The notes below the pieces were generated by a model that made no database searches, had not been told where the DNA came from, and was given only the letters and a program-made list of their open reading frames with translations. From the NCBI GenBank assembly GCA_963575745.1, contig CAUYUJ010021157.1, positions 18,501 to 82,500 of the forward strand: DNA of 64,000 bases, written 5' to 3'. The stretch is from Prorocentrum cordatum. Its lineage: Eukaryota; Sar; Dinophyceae; Prorocentrales; Prorocentraceae. Shown here one piece after another: positions 1 through 11,593 of this stretch (positions within the stretch are counted from its first letter, which is position 1; each line of letters opens with the position of its first letter). The position numbers and the translations under genes were made by a program.

Positions 1-800
1 AGAAATGCGGCCTGCCAGGGCTCATGGGCACGTGTCCTTGTACGGATCGGACTGTATCGGCAAAAAGTCGAAATCGATTCGGATCGGCCGCGCCAAATGT
101 CAAATAAGGCGATGCGATAATTGGTCCGTATCTAATCGTCGGAATGTTGTAGTCGAATCGGGTCGAGCCATGACTCAGATCGATCGAATCAGAATGGACC
201 CTGTCCGCTGCCACTAATTCTCTTTTACGGGGCAGCATCGCCGGCAAACAACGATGACTCCACGAGCTCTGTACTTCGAACCGCAACAGCAACGCAATCC
301 TCTTGCCACTAGTGAGAACTGCTGGTGGGAACTGCTAGTCGGTTTGGGGAATCTTGAACCAGAAACCCTTGCCATCCCTTCGAAGCGCATCATTTCCTTC
401 CGCCATCCTTCTGCCAGGGAATAGACACCAACTCATTCGACCTTCGAAACCGACGCCCTTTCTTGAGCGCCCCATGTTTGCATCCACGCTGAATTGCGAT
501 TGCACCGAACTGCACCAAACACAAACAAATATTAAGCCGTACTAAGCCAGATTGGCAACAAGAAAATATCAGAAACGATGCTGAATCCAATCTCCCAGGA
601 ATTGCAGCCTGCCCCGCGGCAGTGAACTTGCTCCACCGAAGAAGGGAAGGGAAGCTCTTCAGACGCAACACGTGCGCTGCACGTCTCGGGACTTGCAGCT
701 CGCCGAACGCTCTGGCTCTGAGCACAGCTCCTGAGGATGGGCGAGCAGCCCTGCAAATACAATGACGGCAGGAGTGATTCGCCCCCCACCACGGCAGACG
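1..800. other. No recognisable gene
   Basis: Mixed-composition sequence without a convincing coding frame. Open frames of 60-160 codons occur on both strands but overlap one another and carry no motif I recognise. The 282-bp satellite begins at its right end. Confidence 0.5.
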
Positions 801-809
801 GCAACACTC

Positions 810-3021
810 GCAAGCATCACTCCATCTTCTAATAACTGTCCCTCCTCCTTCACCACCACCCATTCTTCAGGTACCGTCTCTGTTTCAGTTCGTGTTCTTA
901 CCTGCGCACTGGGTGATGCACAGCAACAGTGTGCGAAAACAGTGAGCCCGTTTGTCGTTGTTGACGTCGAAGTCGGCATCGTCGCGGTCCTCCTCATATT
1001 CCCCTGCTTCGGATCAATACTTCGCCCTATAATTTCCCCTCCCTATACCTCACGATTGCCGTTCTGCGTCTCACGCTCCACCAGCTGCTGGTGCTCATCC
1101 ATCTCCATCTTATCATAGCTGTCCCTCCTCCTTCACCACCGGCCATTCTTCAGGTGCCGTCTCTGTCTGAGTTCGTATTCTTGCCTGCGCATTGGGTGGT
1201 GCACAGCAACAGTGTGCAAAGACACTGGGGCCGTTTGTCGTTGTTGACGTCGGCGTCGACATCGTCGTGGTCCTCCTCATACTCTCCTGCTTCGGATCCG
1301 TCTTTCGCCCTCTTCTCCCACCTCCCTAGACCTCACGGTAGGCGTTCTGCGTCTCAAGCTCCACCAGCGGCTGGTGCTCATCCATCTCCGTCTCATCATA
1401 ACTGTCCCCCTCCTTCACCACTACCCACTCGTCAGGTACCGTCCTCGTCTCAATTCGTATTCTTGCCTGCGCACTGGGTGGTGCACAGCAACAATGCGCA
1501 AAGACAGTGAGCCTGTTTGTCGTTGTTGACGTCGAAAGCGTCATCGTCGCGGTCCTCCTCATACTCTCCTGCTTCGGATCCGTCTTTTGCCCTCTTCTCC
1601 CCCTTCCCTATACGTCACGATTGCCGTTCTGCGTCTCAAGCTCCGCGAGCTGCTGGTGCTCACACATCTCCATATCATCATAACTGTCCGTCCCCCTTCA
1701 CCACCACCCATTCTTCACGCACCGCCTCTGTCTTGGTTCGTACTCTTGCCTGCGAGCTGGGTGATGCACAACAACGATGTGCAAAAACACCAGGCCCGTT
1801 TGTCGTTGCTGCCGTCGAAGTCGACATCGCCGCGGTCCTCCTCATAGTGTCCTGCTTCGGATCCGTCTTTCGCCCTCTTCTTCCCCCTACCTGTACCTCA
1901 CGATTGTCGTTCTGCGTCTCAGGCTCCACCCAGTGCTGGTGCCCATCCATCTCCATCTGATCATAACTGTCCCTCCTCCTTCAGCACCACCCATTCTTCA
2001 GGTACCGTCTCTGTCTCAGTTCGTATTCGTGCCTGCGCACCGGGTGATGCACAGCAACAGTGTGCAAAGACATTGGGCCCGTTTGTAGTTGCTGCCGTCG
2101 AAGTCGTCATCGCCGCGGTCCTCCTCATATCCTCCCGTTTCGGGTTGGTTTTTCGCCCTCTTATCCCCCCCTATACCTCACGATTGCCGTTCTGCGTCTC
2201 CAGCTCCACCAGCTGCTGGTGCTCATCCATTTCCATCTTATCATAACTGTCCCTCCTCCTTCACCACAGCCCATTATTCATGTACCGTCTCTGTCTCAGT
2301 TCGTATTCTTGCCTGCGCACTGGGTGATGTACAGCAGCAATATGCAAAGACACTGGGCCCGTTTGTCGTTGTTGACGTCGAAGTCGTCCTCGTCGTGGTC
2401 ATCCTCATTCTTTCCTGTTTCGGAACCGTCTTTCGCCCTCTTCTTCCCCCTCCCTGTACCCCACGATTGCCGTTCTGCGTCTCGCGTTCCACCAGGCGCG
2501 GGTGCTCACACCTATCCATCTTATCATAGCTGTCCCTCCCCCTTCACCACCACCCATTATTCAGGTGCCGTCCCTGTCTGAGTTCGCATTCTTGCCTGCG
2601 CACTGCGTGGTGCACAGCAACAATGCGCAAAGACTGTGAGCCTGTTTGTCGTTGTTGACGTCGTAGTCGTCATCGTCGTGGTCCTCCTCATACTGTCGTG
2701 CTTCGGATCCGTCTTTCGCCCTCTTCTTCCCCCTTCCGATACCTGAAGGTTGCCGTTCTGCGCTTCAAGCTCCACCAGCTGCTGGTGCTCATCCGTCTCC
2801 GTCTGATCCTAACCGTCACTCCTCCTTCACCACCAGCCATTCTCCAGGTACCGTCTCTGTCTCAGTTCGTACTCTGCGCACTGGGTGATGCACAGCAACA
2901 ATGTGCAAAGACATTGGGCCCGTTTGTCGTTGCTGCCGTCGAAGTCGTCAACGATTTGGTCCTCCTAATGTGTTCCTGCTTCGGATCCATCTTTCGCCCT
3001 CTTCTTCCCCCTACCTATCCC
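810..3021. repeat. 282-bp tandem satellite, nearly eight copies
   Basis: A conserved anchor (CTGTCCCTCCTCCTTCACC or a close variant) recurs at 837, 1119, 1402, 1684, 1967, 2247, 2530 and 2813, giving spacings of 280-283 bp. Each unit contains a pyrimidine-rich tract ending in TTCAG, a GTACCGTCTCTGTC block, a TGCACAGCAACA block and a TGCTTCGGATCCGTCTTTCGCCCT block. The last unit is cut short near 3021, where sequence of the adjacent gene remnant begins. Most spacings are not multiples of three, so no frame stays open through all copies and a repeat protein is unlikely. The CAG at the end of each pyrimidine tract resembles a splice acceptor on the plus strand. Confidence 0.9.
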
Positions 3022-3795
3022 ACCACCTCTCTTGAGCTTCCCCCCGGGGCCCATGAAGGTCCCGTGAAAAGGCCCCATTGGGCTCGAAGACGGCGAACAA
3101 TGCCCACGACCTTTCGCGTCGTCTTCTTGTTGCTTGATGTGCAATGCGTTCTGGTATTCGCTTAGCGTTAACCTGCCGCTCATGATTTGTATAAAGTCAT
3201 CCTGTTCGTCGTCTGGTAGGGCCCCATCCATGGTCTCGAGTTTGTTGCTTACATGCTTCGAGATTTTGCGAATACCATGCTTCACCTGGGCGACCGAATT
3301 CGACAACTTCTCGCTCCAATCACTGGATTTGTTCCAGTCCCCGAACACATTTATGCATGTTGAGCGGCCTTGTATGCGCCAGCGGGATTTATTTCACCTA
3401 CTCTGGGCCTCGTGTTTCCAGCCACCTGCCCAGAAACGTCCGCTTGTCGTTGGAGTTCAGTCCAAACGTGTTCTTTCGAGTTGTCGACCTGTTCCTTGCA
3501 AGACATAATGCGGTTGAAGGCCGAGATCGGGAGGGCATTCATTTTGGAACTATTTTGCAACGTCGTGTGGCGCTGCCGTCGAAAAACAGTTTCATCCTTT
3601 CGCGGATGGTTTTGACGGCGGTGGTAATATACCTGAAGTCCCCGTTCTCGAAACCTGCGTTGCATAGCTCTGCAAACGTATTCGTGCCCAGGATGTGCAA
3701 GCTTCGCTACGTCAAGGAACGGTGCATTCAAACCCTGGTCGTTGATGCCGGGGCCGAAGGGTCGCCGCAGCGGCCGCCGCTGCCATCTCTGCTCT
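2965..3795 (-). pseudogene. Frameshifted gene remnant, unknown function
   Basis: Three minus-strand frames in succession show coding character (mixed hydrophobic and charged residues, C/G-ending codons). Block 1 (about 3795-3545) starts in the frame reading NDQGLNAPFLDVAKLAH, shifts near 3690 and continues through NTFAELCNAGF and YITTAVKTIRERMKLFF to a TGA near 3537. Block 2 starts at an ATG overlapping that TGA, reads MNALPISAF, and ends at a TAA just before 3348. Block 3 (about 3395-2965) reads VFGDWNKSSDW then LSEYQNALHIKQQEDDAK and runs into the satellite junction. I do not recognise the family. The ATGA overlap is probably accidental; single-base indels in one former ORF or exon explain the pattern better. 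I infer a decayed gene, or a real one with assembly indels, whose 3' end abuts the satellite. Confidence 0.5.
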
Positions 3796-3959
3796 GGAAC
3801 CTGTGGGGCGAACAACGGGCTCCGATGCAGTGACGAATGGCAGGAGCTTTTCATCACAAGGGTGCAGATTCTACTGGAGACAAATGCCAGCGGCAAGGCC
3901 AACACCTGACAGTGGAGCGCGCGGCAATGCTCCTCACCTTGTCGCACGGCCATGTTTTA

Positions 3960-4425
3960 ACGCCTCCTCCACCTCCTCCCTTTTACGCTGACCAAAATCC
4001 GACGATTCCTCCTCCTCCTCCTCCGCCTCGCCCGTCATCGTTCCATGTCGCCAGAAGCCTGCATCCTGAACGCGCCCGCGTTCCCCCCGACGCGCCAGGT
4101 TGCAGCCTACTGTGCCGCGGCGGCGGGCGGTAGCCCTTCGCATCGGCCACCCACTGGATCCTGTCCTCGGTTCGGCTGGCGCAAGCGGTAAGAGAGGGAT
4201 GTTCCTGCGCCTGCCCTCCAGCGGCTCTTGCCTGCCTCCTCCTCCCCGTCCTCCCCGTCCTCCCCGTCCTCCACCTCCTCCCTCCTCCTCCCTCATCCGC
4301 TCCCCTCCTCCTCCCTCCTCCTCGCTCCTCCTCATCCCACCGTCGCCTCCTCCTTATCTCCCCCCCTCCCTCCGCCCTCCTCCCTCCCGCTTGCTCCCTC
4401 CTCCCCCCTCCTCTTCACAATTACT
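3960..4425. repeat. CCT-rich pyrimidine tract
   Basis: Degenerate CCTCCT with CCCGT interruptions, densest from 4228 to 4420. The proline/serine-rich frames here are products of the repeat. Confidence 0.85.
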
Positions 4426-4486
4426 CAATATGAAAATACACTCCCTCTTCCCCTGATGGCGACCGGGTGATGGCCGCGCATTCTCC

Positions 4487-4790
4487 GCGTATTGTTTTTT
4501 TACACACAGGATGCCCGAGAAATCCCGGGAAACGACTCTCGCTGAGGCGCCGGCGTCATGTTCGGGCCGAACGCCCCCCGCGTACTGTTTTTTACACACA
4601 GGATTCCCGGGAAACGGGTTTTCGCCTGCGTTTTTTTAATGATGCTCTCGCTGAGGCGCCGGCCTCATTTCTGCTCCCGAATCGTTCCGAATCGTGCTCC
4701 CGCTGCAGCGTGGGCCTCATTTTCGGATCGGTGTTTCGCCTCCGTCGTTCAGGATGGCGTTCTCGCCCCAGGGCGGGCCTCTGTCTCGCG
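4487..4790. repeat. Degenerate ~93-bp direct repeat
   Basis: TGTTTTTTACACACAGGAT occurs at about 4493 and 4586, each followed by CCCGRGAAA. CTCTCGCTGAGGCGCCGG follows at 4536 and 4645, with weaker versions near 4697 and 4755. The units are separated by GC-rich linkers. Confidence 0.7.
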
Positions 4791-4817
4791 CGCCCATCCG
4801 CCCGCCACCACCGCGCC

Positions 4818-5005
4818 GCACCACCACCACCACCACCACCACCACCACCACCACCACCACAACCATCCCAACCACCACCAGCACCAGCACCAGCACCACC
4901 ACCAGCACGAGCACCAGCACCAGCACCAGCACCAGCACCAGCACCAGCACCAGCACCAACCACCACCACAACCACGCACACACGCACGCACGCACGCACG
5001 TGCAC
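4818..5005. repeat. CAC, CAGCAC and CACG microsatellites
   Basis: A pure CAC run (about 4818-4862) passes into a CAGCAC hexamer run (about 4876-4965) and then CACGCA repeats. Polyhistidine, polythreonine and polyglutamine frames overlap here, as expected from the repeat. Confidence 0.9.
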
Positions 5006-5149
5006 CACCACCCACTACGCACGCGCGCGCGGAGCCACAGGTCCGCTACGACACGCGTCCGCGGATAGAGAAAATCAGCGCCATGGTAAGGGATGGGAGG
5101 GAGGGGTAGGACGTCAGATATGACGCGAGCGCACCTAGCTTGCCATTCT

Positions 5150-5330
5150 CCCCTCCTCCGCCTCTCCCCTCCTCCCCCTCCTCCTCCTCCTCCTCCTCCT
5201 CCTCCTCCTCGAGAGGGAGAGAGAGAGATATGAAAAAAAAGAAATGGAAAGAGAGAGAGAACGAGAGGGAGAGAGAGAGGGAGGAGGGAGAAGGCAGGAA
5301 AGGGGAGGGGCGGGAGAATGAGGTGAACGC
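5150..5330. repeat. CCT tract joined to GA-rich tract
   Basis: CTC/CCT triplets to about 5212 switch at CTCGAG to a GAGAGAG-rich purine tract to about 5330. The strand composition therefore inverts at that point. Confidence 0.85.
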
Positions 5331-6190
5331 CGCCGTTCGAGAAGGGCTCCACCCAATCTGGCATGCAGGAGAGAGTGGGCACGACGGCGCTGCAAAAAAA
5401 ACGAAGGTCCAACACGCAGGCAGGCTGCGAACAATGCGCGATACTCCACATTGTATGGGACGACAACGTATGGTCAACGTAATGTCTTCCAGTAGTGCCT
5501 TCCAGTCCAAATCAATTGGGGCACGATCGTCCCCCTTCCCCTCCCTCCCGGATCTCTGCCCCCTTGGCCTATCATATCAGGGGGGCTGGGGGCTGGGAAA
5601 GGATAGGAAGGAGAATGATGAAGAGAATCTGATTGGAGGAGAGGCGGACAAAGAAAAGGGGGAGGGGAAAGGCGCAGACGAGAAACAAGAAGGGGGCAGG
5701 AAACACTGGTATGAACCAAACGGAAGGAAACGTTTTCTGAGGGGAACGAGCCTTCCCTAGGACATACGTTTCGTCCTGAACTGTTCTATTTGAGGTCCTG
5801 GCACCCCGGAGTGGCATCGAGATGGCAGAAATAGTGAATAATCCCTGACCTTCAAGACCCATGTGCTTCATGGCAAAAGGGGGGTGAAAGGGAGGGCAAG
5901 CACGACCAATCGCAACCACTTCGGACCGTTCACAGTTCACGAATCGCTTCGGACCGATTACAACCAGTTGCGATCGGAGCACAGCGATTGCGATGTTTTT
6001 GGGACGCTTCCATACTTCTGGATGCAACGAGCTCCCTTGAGCCTCCATGTTCATATTTGAAACAACGCCTGCGGTCCGTGTGGGATCGACGACGGTTCGT
6101 CACGTCGACCGTGATCTCTGAAGAACACACGTACTTTAGCTCGACCGTGGAAATGATGCCTAGACCGTGGGAAGCCGAAATATTCTTGAG
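5331..6190. other. Unassigned sequence
   Basis: Mixed sequence with purine-rich patches (5585-5720). Open frames up to 206 codons derive partly from the GA tract. No motif recognised. Confidence 0.4.
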
Positions 6191-6194
6191 GATC

Positions 6195-6590
6195 CGGTCG
6201 CAATTCCACAGAATCCCGAACACATCAAAAAACAAACCTCCAGATCCCAAAAGATTCCAGCGAATTCCGTTGAATTCTCCGGGGTTCCTCTGGCTTCCTC
6301 TGGGTCCTTCAGGATTCCTCAAAAGATTGTCATTCCCTCTGGATTGTTAAAGTCTCCCAGAGATTTCTCCTCCTGCCTCAGGATCCTGAAGGCTTCCCGG
6401 GAGAACCCGCACATCCCTGAGGACTTTCGAAGACTCCACAGGAAACGGCACAATTCCAGAAGATCCCTCAGCAATCCTACGGGCACGGCCGTGCACCCCA
6501 AAGCCAGTAGGACTTCTGAGGATGTCTGATGGTTCCTTCGGACTCCGAAGGACTCCTCAGCAGCCCTGGGTAGTTTGAAACAATAGACAG
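6195..6590. repeat. Degenerate AGGAATCC-type repeat, left copy
   Basis: Irregular repeats of TTCCTCTGG, TCCTTCAGGATTCCT and AATTCCGTTGAATTC. The same kind of sequence resumes on the far side of the AGT/ACT block (10,575-11,290). Confidence 0.65.
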
Positions 6591-6597
6591 GGTTCTC

Positions 6598-6635
6598 GGT
6601 CGTAGTCGTCGTCGTCGTCATAGTAGTAGTACTAC

Positions 6636-6674
<39 letters not shown>

Positions 6675-6877
6675 CAGCAGTAGTAGTAATGTAGAAGTAA
6701 CAAAGATAGTAGGCAGTAGTAGTAATGGTAGTAGCAGTCGTCGTTGTAGTAGTAATAGTAGTAGTACCAATAGTAAGAATAGTAGCAGTCGTCGTCGTAG
6801 GTCGTAGTAGTAGTAGTAGTAGTAGTGGTAGTAGTCGTAGTAGTAGTAGTAGTAGTAGTAGGTCGTAGTAGTAGGTC

Positions 6878-6913
<36 letters not shown>

Positions 6914-7560
6914 CTAGTAATAGTAGTAGTCGTAGTAGTAGTAGAACAAGTAGTAGTTGTAATAATAGTAGTAGTAGTCGTCGTAGTAGTAGTCGTCGTC
7001 GTCGTCGTAGTCAAAATAGTAGTAATAATAATAGTAGCAGTCATAGTAGTAGTAATAGTAATAATAGTAGTAGGCGTGGTCGTAGTAGTAAAAGTCGTAG
7101 TGGTAGTAGTCGTAAAAGTAGTAGAAGTAATAAGAATATACTTAGATGTCGTAGTAGTAGTACGAGTAGTAGTAGTAGTCGTGGTAACAATAATAAAAGT
7201 AGTGGTCGTACTAGTCGTCGTAGTAGTAGTAGCAACAGTATTAGTAGCCGTAGTAATAACACTCGCAGTCGTGATAGTGATATCAAATGTAACAATGATG
7301 AAAGTTGTACTAGAAGTAGCTGGAGTAGATATAATGAATATTAATAGTAGGTCGTCGTCGTTGCTGTAGAATGAGTAGTCGTAGGGGTTGGGGGGCGAAT
7401 CGCCCCCGGACCCCTAGTCGCAATACTAGAAGTAGTAATGGTAGTGATAGTCGTCGTAGTAGTAATAGTCGAGATCGTAACCGCACTCGAAGTAGTCGTA
7501 GAAGCAGTAGTAATAAGAAGAAGAATAGTGGTGGACATGGTACTGGTAGTCGTAGTTGAA

Positions 7561-7615
<55 letters not shown>

Positions 7616-7643
7616 TGTAGTTGTAGAAGTAGTAGTAGTGGTC

Positions 7644-7683
<40 letters not shown>

Positions 7684-7753
7684 AAGTGGTGTTGGTAGTC
7701 GTAGTAAAAGTAGTAGTAGTAGTAGCAGTAAAAGAAATAGTAGTGGTCGTAGC

Positions 7754-7788
<35 letters not shown>

Positions 7789-7791
7789 GAG

Positions 7792-7829
<38 letters not shown>

Positions 7830-8338
7830 ATCGTCGTAGTAGTAATAATAATAGCTGTAGTAGTAGTAGTAGTAGTAATAGTAGTAGTAGTGGTAGTACT
7901 AGTAGCCGTAGTGCTCGCCATCGTGGTTGTCGTAATCAGACCAATAGTAATAGCGGTACCTGCAGAAGAAGCAATAGCAGTAGTAGCTTTAACGGTACTG
8001 GTAGCAGCAGTCACAATCATGTATAGTAGGGGTGGTAGTGTGAGTAGTAGTCGTGGCGGGATGGTCGGAGCGGGACTGGCAAAGTAGAGGTGATACGAGT
8101 AGTACGCATAGTAGGAATAGCACTTTTAATACTAGCAGTAGGAGTTGTAGCGGTAGTCGTAGTATTGGTAATAGTAATAATAGTACGAGTAGTAGTGGCA
8201 ACTGTCGCACAAGTAGTCGTAGTCGAAATAACACATCCGAGAACAATGGAAATGGTGACGCGGATAGTTGCCCTAATAGCTACCACAGTCGTAGGCGTAG
8301 CACTAGGAGTGGGAGTACTGTAATAGAAATGGACCAAG

Positions 8339-8380
<42 letters not shown>

Positions 8381-8645
8381 GAGTAGAAGTAGTAGTTGTA
8401 GTAGTAGTGGTAGAAGGTGTAATCGTAGGAGTGATAGTAGTGGTAGTGATACTTGTTGTGCTGTCATCAACACGTTTCAAACGTACTGTTACTATCACTA
8501 CTTCTGGTACTACTGTTGTCACTACTACTACTAATACTACTGCTACTACCGCGACTACTTGCCCTCATTTCAGCATTACTGTGGCTTCTGGTAGTACTAC
8601 TACTACTACCCCTACGACTTCTACTACGAGCACTACTACTAGTGT

Positions 8646-8699
<54 letters not shown>

Positions 8700-8767
8700 C
8701 ACTACTACTTAACGTTGTCGTAATCGTAGCCGGAAGAATAATAATCGTCGTACCGGTAGCAGTAGTG

Positions 8768-8798
<31 letters not shown>

Positions 8799-8813
8799 AA
8801 GTAGTAATAGTAA

Positions 8814-8848
<35 letters not shown>

Positions 8849-9066
8849 ATAGTAGTAGTAGTAGTAGTAGCAGTAGTAGTGGTACTAGTGATACAATTAA
8901 AGAACAATTGCATCAGTAGTAGCAGTAGTAATAGTCGTAAGATTACTGGTAGTAGTTGTGGTAGTAATAATAATAGTAGCCGTAATGGAAATAGTGGTCT
9001 CACTAGTCGTAGTCGTAATGATATAACAACTTTTCTTACTAGCAGGAATAGTAGTAGTCGTAGTAC

Positions 9067-9125
<59 letters not shown>

Positions 9126-9721
9126 GTGATAGTAGTAGTAGTAGTAGAGGTAATACATAGTAGGTAATACATAATAGAAGTAGTAGCAAGAGAAGTAGTA
9201 GGTCGTCGTCGTCGTCGTCGTAATACTGGTAATCGTAGGAATAGTAGTGGTTATGGCCGTAGTAGTTGTAGCAGTAATAGTAGCAGTGGTAGTAGTAGTG
9301 GTACTAACAGTAGTCTTAGTCGTAGTGGTAGGTCGTAGTAGTAACATCAGTAGTAGCAGTAGTAGAAGTAGTAGTAGTAGTAGTAAATATAAAAGTAGTA
9401 GACGTCGCAATGCAAGTAGTCGTCTTACTAGTGGTAGTCGTAATAGTAATAGGAATACTCCTAGCGGGAATGGTTGAAGTAATAGAAATAGTAAGCGCAA
9501 TCTATAGTAGAAGTAGTAGTAATTGTAATAGTAGGTCGTCGTCGTCGTAGTACAGGTGATACTCGGAGTAGTTGTGGTAGTAGTAGTAGTAGTAGTAGTA
9601 GTCGTCGTCGTCGTCGTCCTAATGGTAGTAGCAGTAATAATAATAGTCGCAGTCGTACTGGCAGTACTACGAGTGGTAGTAGTAGTAGTGGTAGTGGTAG
9701 TGGTAGTGGTAGTAGGGGTAG

Positions 9722-9753
<32 letters not shown>

Positions 9754-9754
9754 A

Positions 9755-9785
<31 letters not shown>

Positions 9786-9798
9786 CGTAATCGTACTC

Positions 9799-9833
<35 letters not shown>

Positions 9834-9972
9834 CGCCGTGGTAGTACTAGTGGTGGTACTTGACTTGAATGTAGTTGTGGTGTTTGTGATACCGCAACTC
9901 GTACTTGTAGCGATCGAAGTAATAGCAGTAGTAGCGTTACCAGTAGTAGTAGTAGTAGTAGTAGTAGTAGTT

Positions 9973-10018
<46 letters not shown>

Positions 10019-10068
10019 AAGTAGCACAAGTAGTAGTAGTAGTAGTAGTAGTAGTCGTAGTCGTAGTC

Positions 10069-10111
<43 letters not shown>

Positions 10112-10138
10112 GTAGTAGTCGTAGTAGTAGTAGTGGTC

Positions 10139-10214
<76 letters not shown>

Positions 10215-10294
10215 TAGTAGTAGTAGTAGTGGTAGTACTAGTAGTAGTAGTAGTAGCAGGCGTAGTAGTAGTAGTAGTAGTAGTAGTCGTAGTC

Positions 10295-10357
<63 letters not shown>

Positions 10358-10450
10358 CTACTACTACTACTTTTAATAGTACTAGTAGTAGTACTAGTAG
10401 TAGTGGTCGTATTAATAGTAGCAGTGGTAAAACTAGTAACGGTAAAAACA
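6598..10450. repeat. 3.9-kb AGT/ACT triplet block
   Basis: Nearly all of this interval is AGT triplets on the plus strand, broken by GTC, AAT, GGT and GCA triplets. Between about 8470 and 8712 the plus strand instead reads ACT, an internal inversion of repeat polarity, with a short second ACT patch near 10,357. Long polyvaline, polyserine and polythreonine frames on both strands come from the repeat. Confidence 0.95.
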
Positions 10451-10574
10451 TGGTAGTCGTAGCCTTACCAGTATTCGTATAGACGTAATGTTACTGGTGC
10501 TTTGTCGTCGCAGTGATATCATTTGTAGGAAGGCCAATTGGTGTAGTAACACCAACACGCCCCAACATGTTTGA

Positions 10575-11290
10575 AGATGTTTCAAACATTGTCCCGGAGT
10601 CCTCAAGAATGTGTGCGACACCCGCAATAATCCTTCAAAACTCCCTCAGGAATCGTGAAGAATCCTTCCTTCCAGAAATGCTTCAGGAATCTCTCAGGAA
10701 TGAAATCCTCAAACGTCACTTCGGATTCCATTCAGAAGTTCTCGATCGTCCACCATGAAGCCGCAAGGAACCGTAAGAATGCTTAACCAATCCCGAAGAA
10801 TCCGTCAAGAACCCTGCAGGAAACCTTGTCGGAATTGTACAAAAATCTCCCATGAATCCTTGAAGGCTCTTCTCGGAACCCTAAAGGAATCCACAAGAGT
10901 CCTCGAGCGACCTCTTGGAATCCTTCAGGAATCCTACAAAAACCCTCAGGCATCCTCCACAATCCTTTAGGCATCCTTCAGACATCCGCAGAAATCTTAC
11001 AAGAATTCTCCCCGTCAGGCACCCTTCAAGAATTCATGTCGGAACCCTTCAAGGAAACTTCAGAAAATCCTCAAGATATCCTTCAATAGCCTTCAAATAT
11101 CCGTCAAACACCCATCAGGAATCCTTTTAGGAATTCTTCAAGATTCGTTCTGGAATATTTCAGGAAAAATCCTTCAGGCATCCTTCAGGCATCCGCAGGA
11201 CACTTTGAGAAAGCCGCAAGCATCCTTGAGGATTCCCTCAGGACTCCGCAAGACTCGGCCCGAAATCATCGAGAATCCTTCAAGCGCCGG
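10575..11290. repeat. Degenerate AGGAATCC-type repeat, right copy
   Basis: About 700 bp of irregular units such as CCTTCAGGAATCCT, ATCCTTCAGGCATCC and CCCTCAGGAATC, spaced roughly 20-40 bp. It matches the style of the repeat left of the triplet block, so the block appears to sit inside an older array. Confidence 0.7.
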
Positions 11291-11593
11291 ATAGCTGAAG
11301 TAAGCTTCGATGGTTGTGATCCGGCGTGCGCCGTATAGGACTACAAAAATAATTTTTCGCGCTGCGATCAAATCGTTTCCAATGTTTAAAAAAATCAGTC
11401 CGAAATGGTTGCTGAACGATCCAAAATGGTTGGGGTCGGTCTTATTCCCTGAAAGGACGGAGCGTAGGGAGGGAGGTGGGAGGAGGAGCCAGCGAAGAGG
11501 AGGGGGGTACGAAAAGAAACAACTGCTGTATGACTGTTGACTCTCGGACCTCCGAAACTTTGCGTTCACGCAGCTTCTTCTTAGCTTTCGACG
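11291..11593. other. Unassigned sequence
   Basis: Short single-copy-like interval between the degenerate array and a GGA tract. No supported gene. Confidence 0.4.

Noticed and set aside
4592-5011. Glycine-rich and polyhistidine frames
   Set aside because: Direct products of CAC and CAGCAC repeats.
9117-10482. 444-codon minus and 308-codon plus frames in the triplet block
   Set aside because: Poly-Leu/Thr and poly-Val/Ser from AGT/ACT triplets; not evidence of genes.
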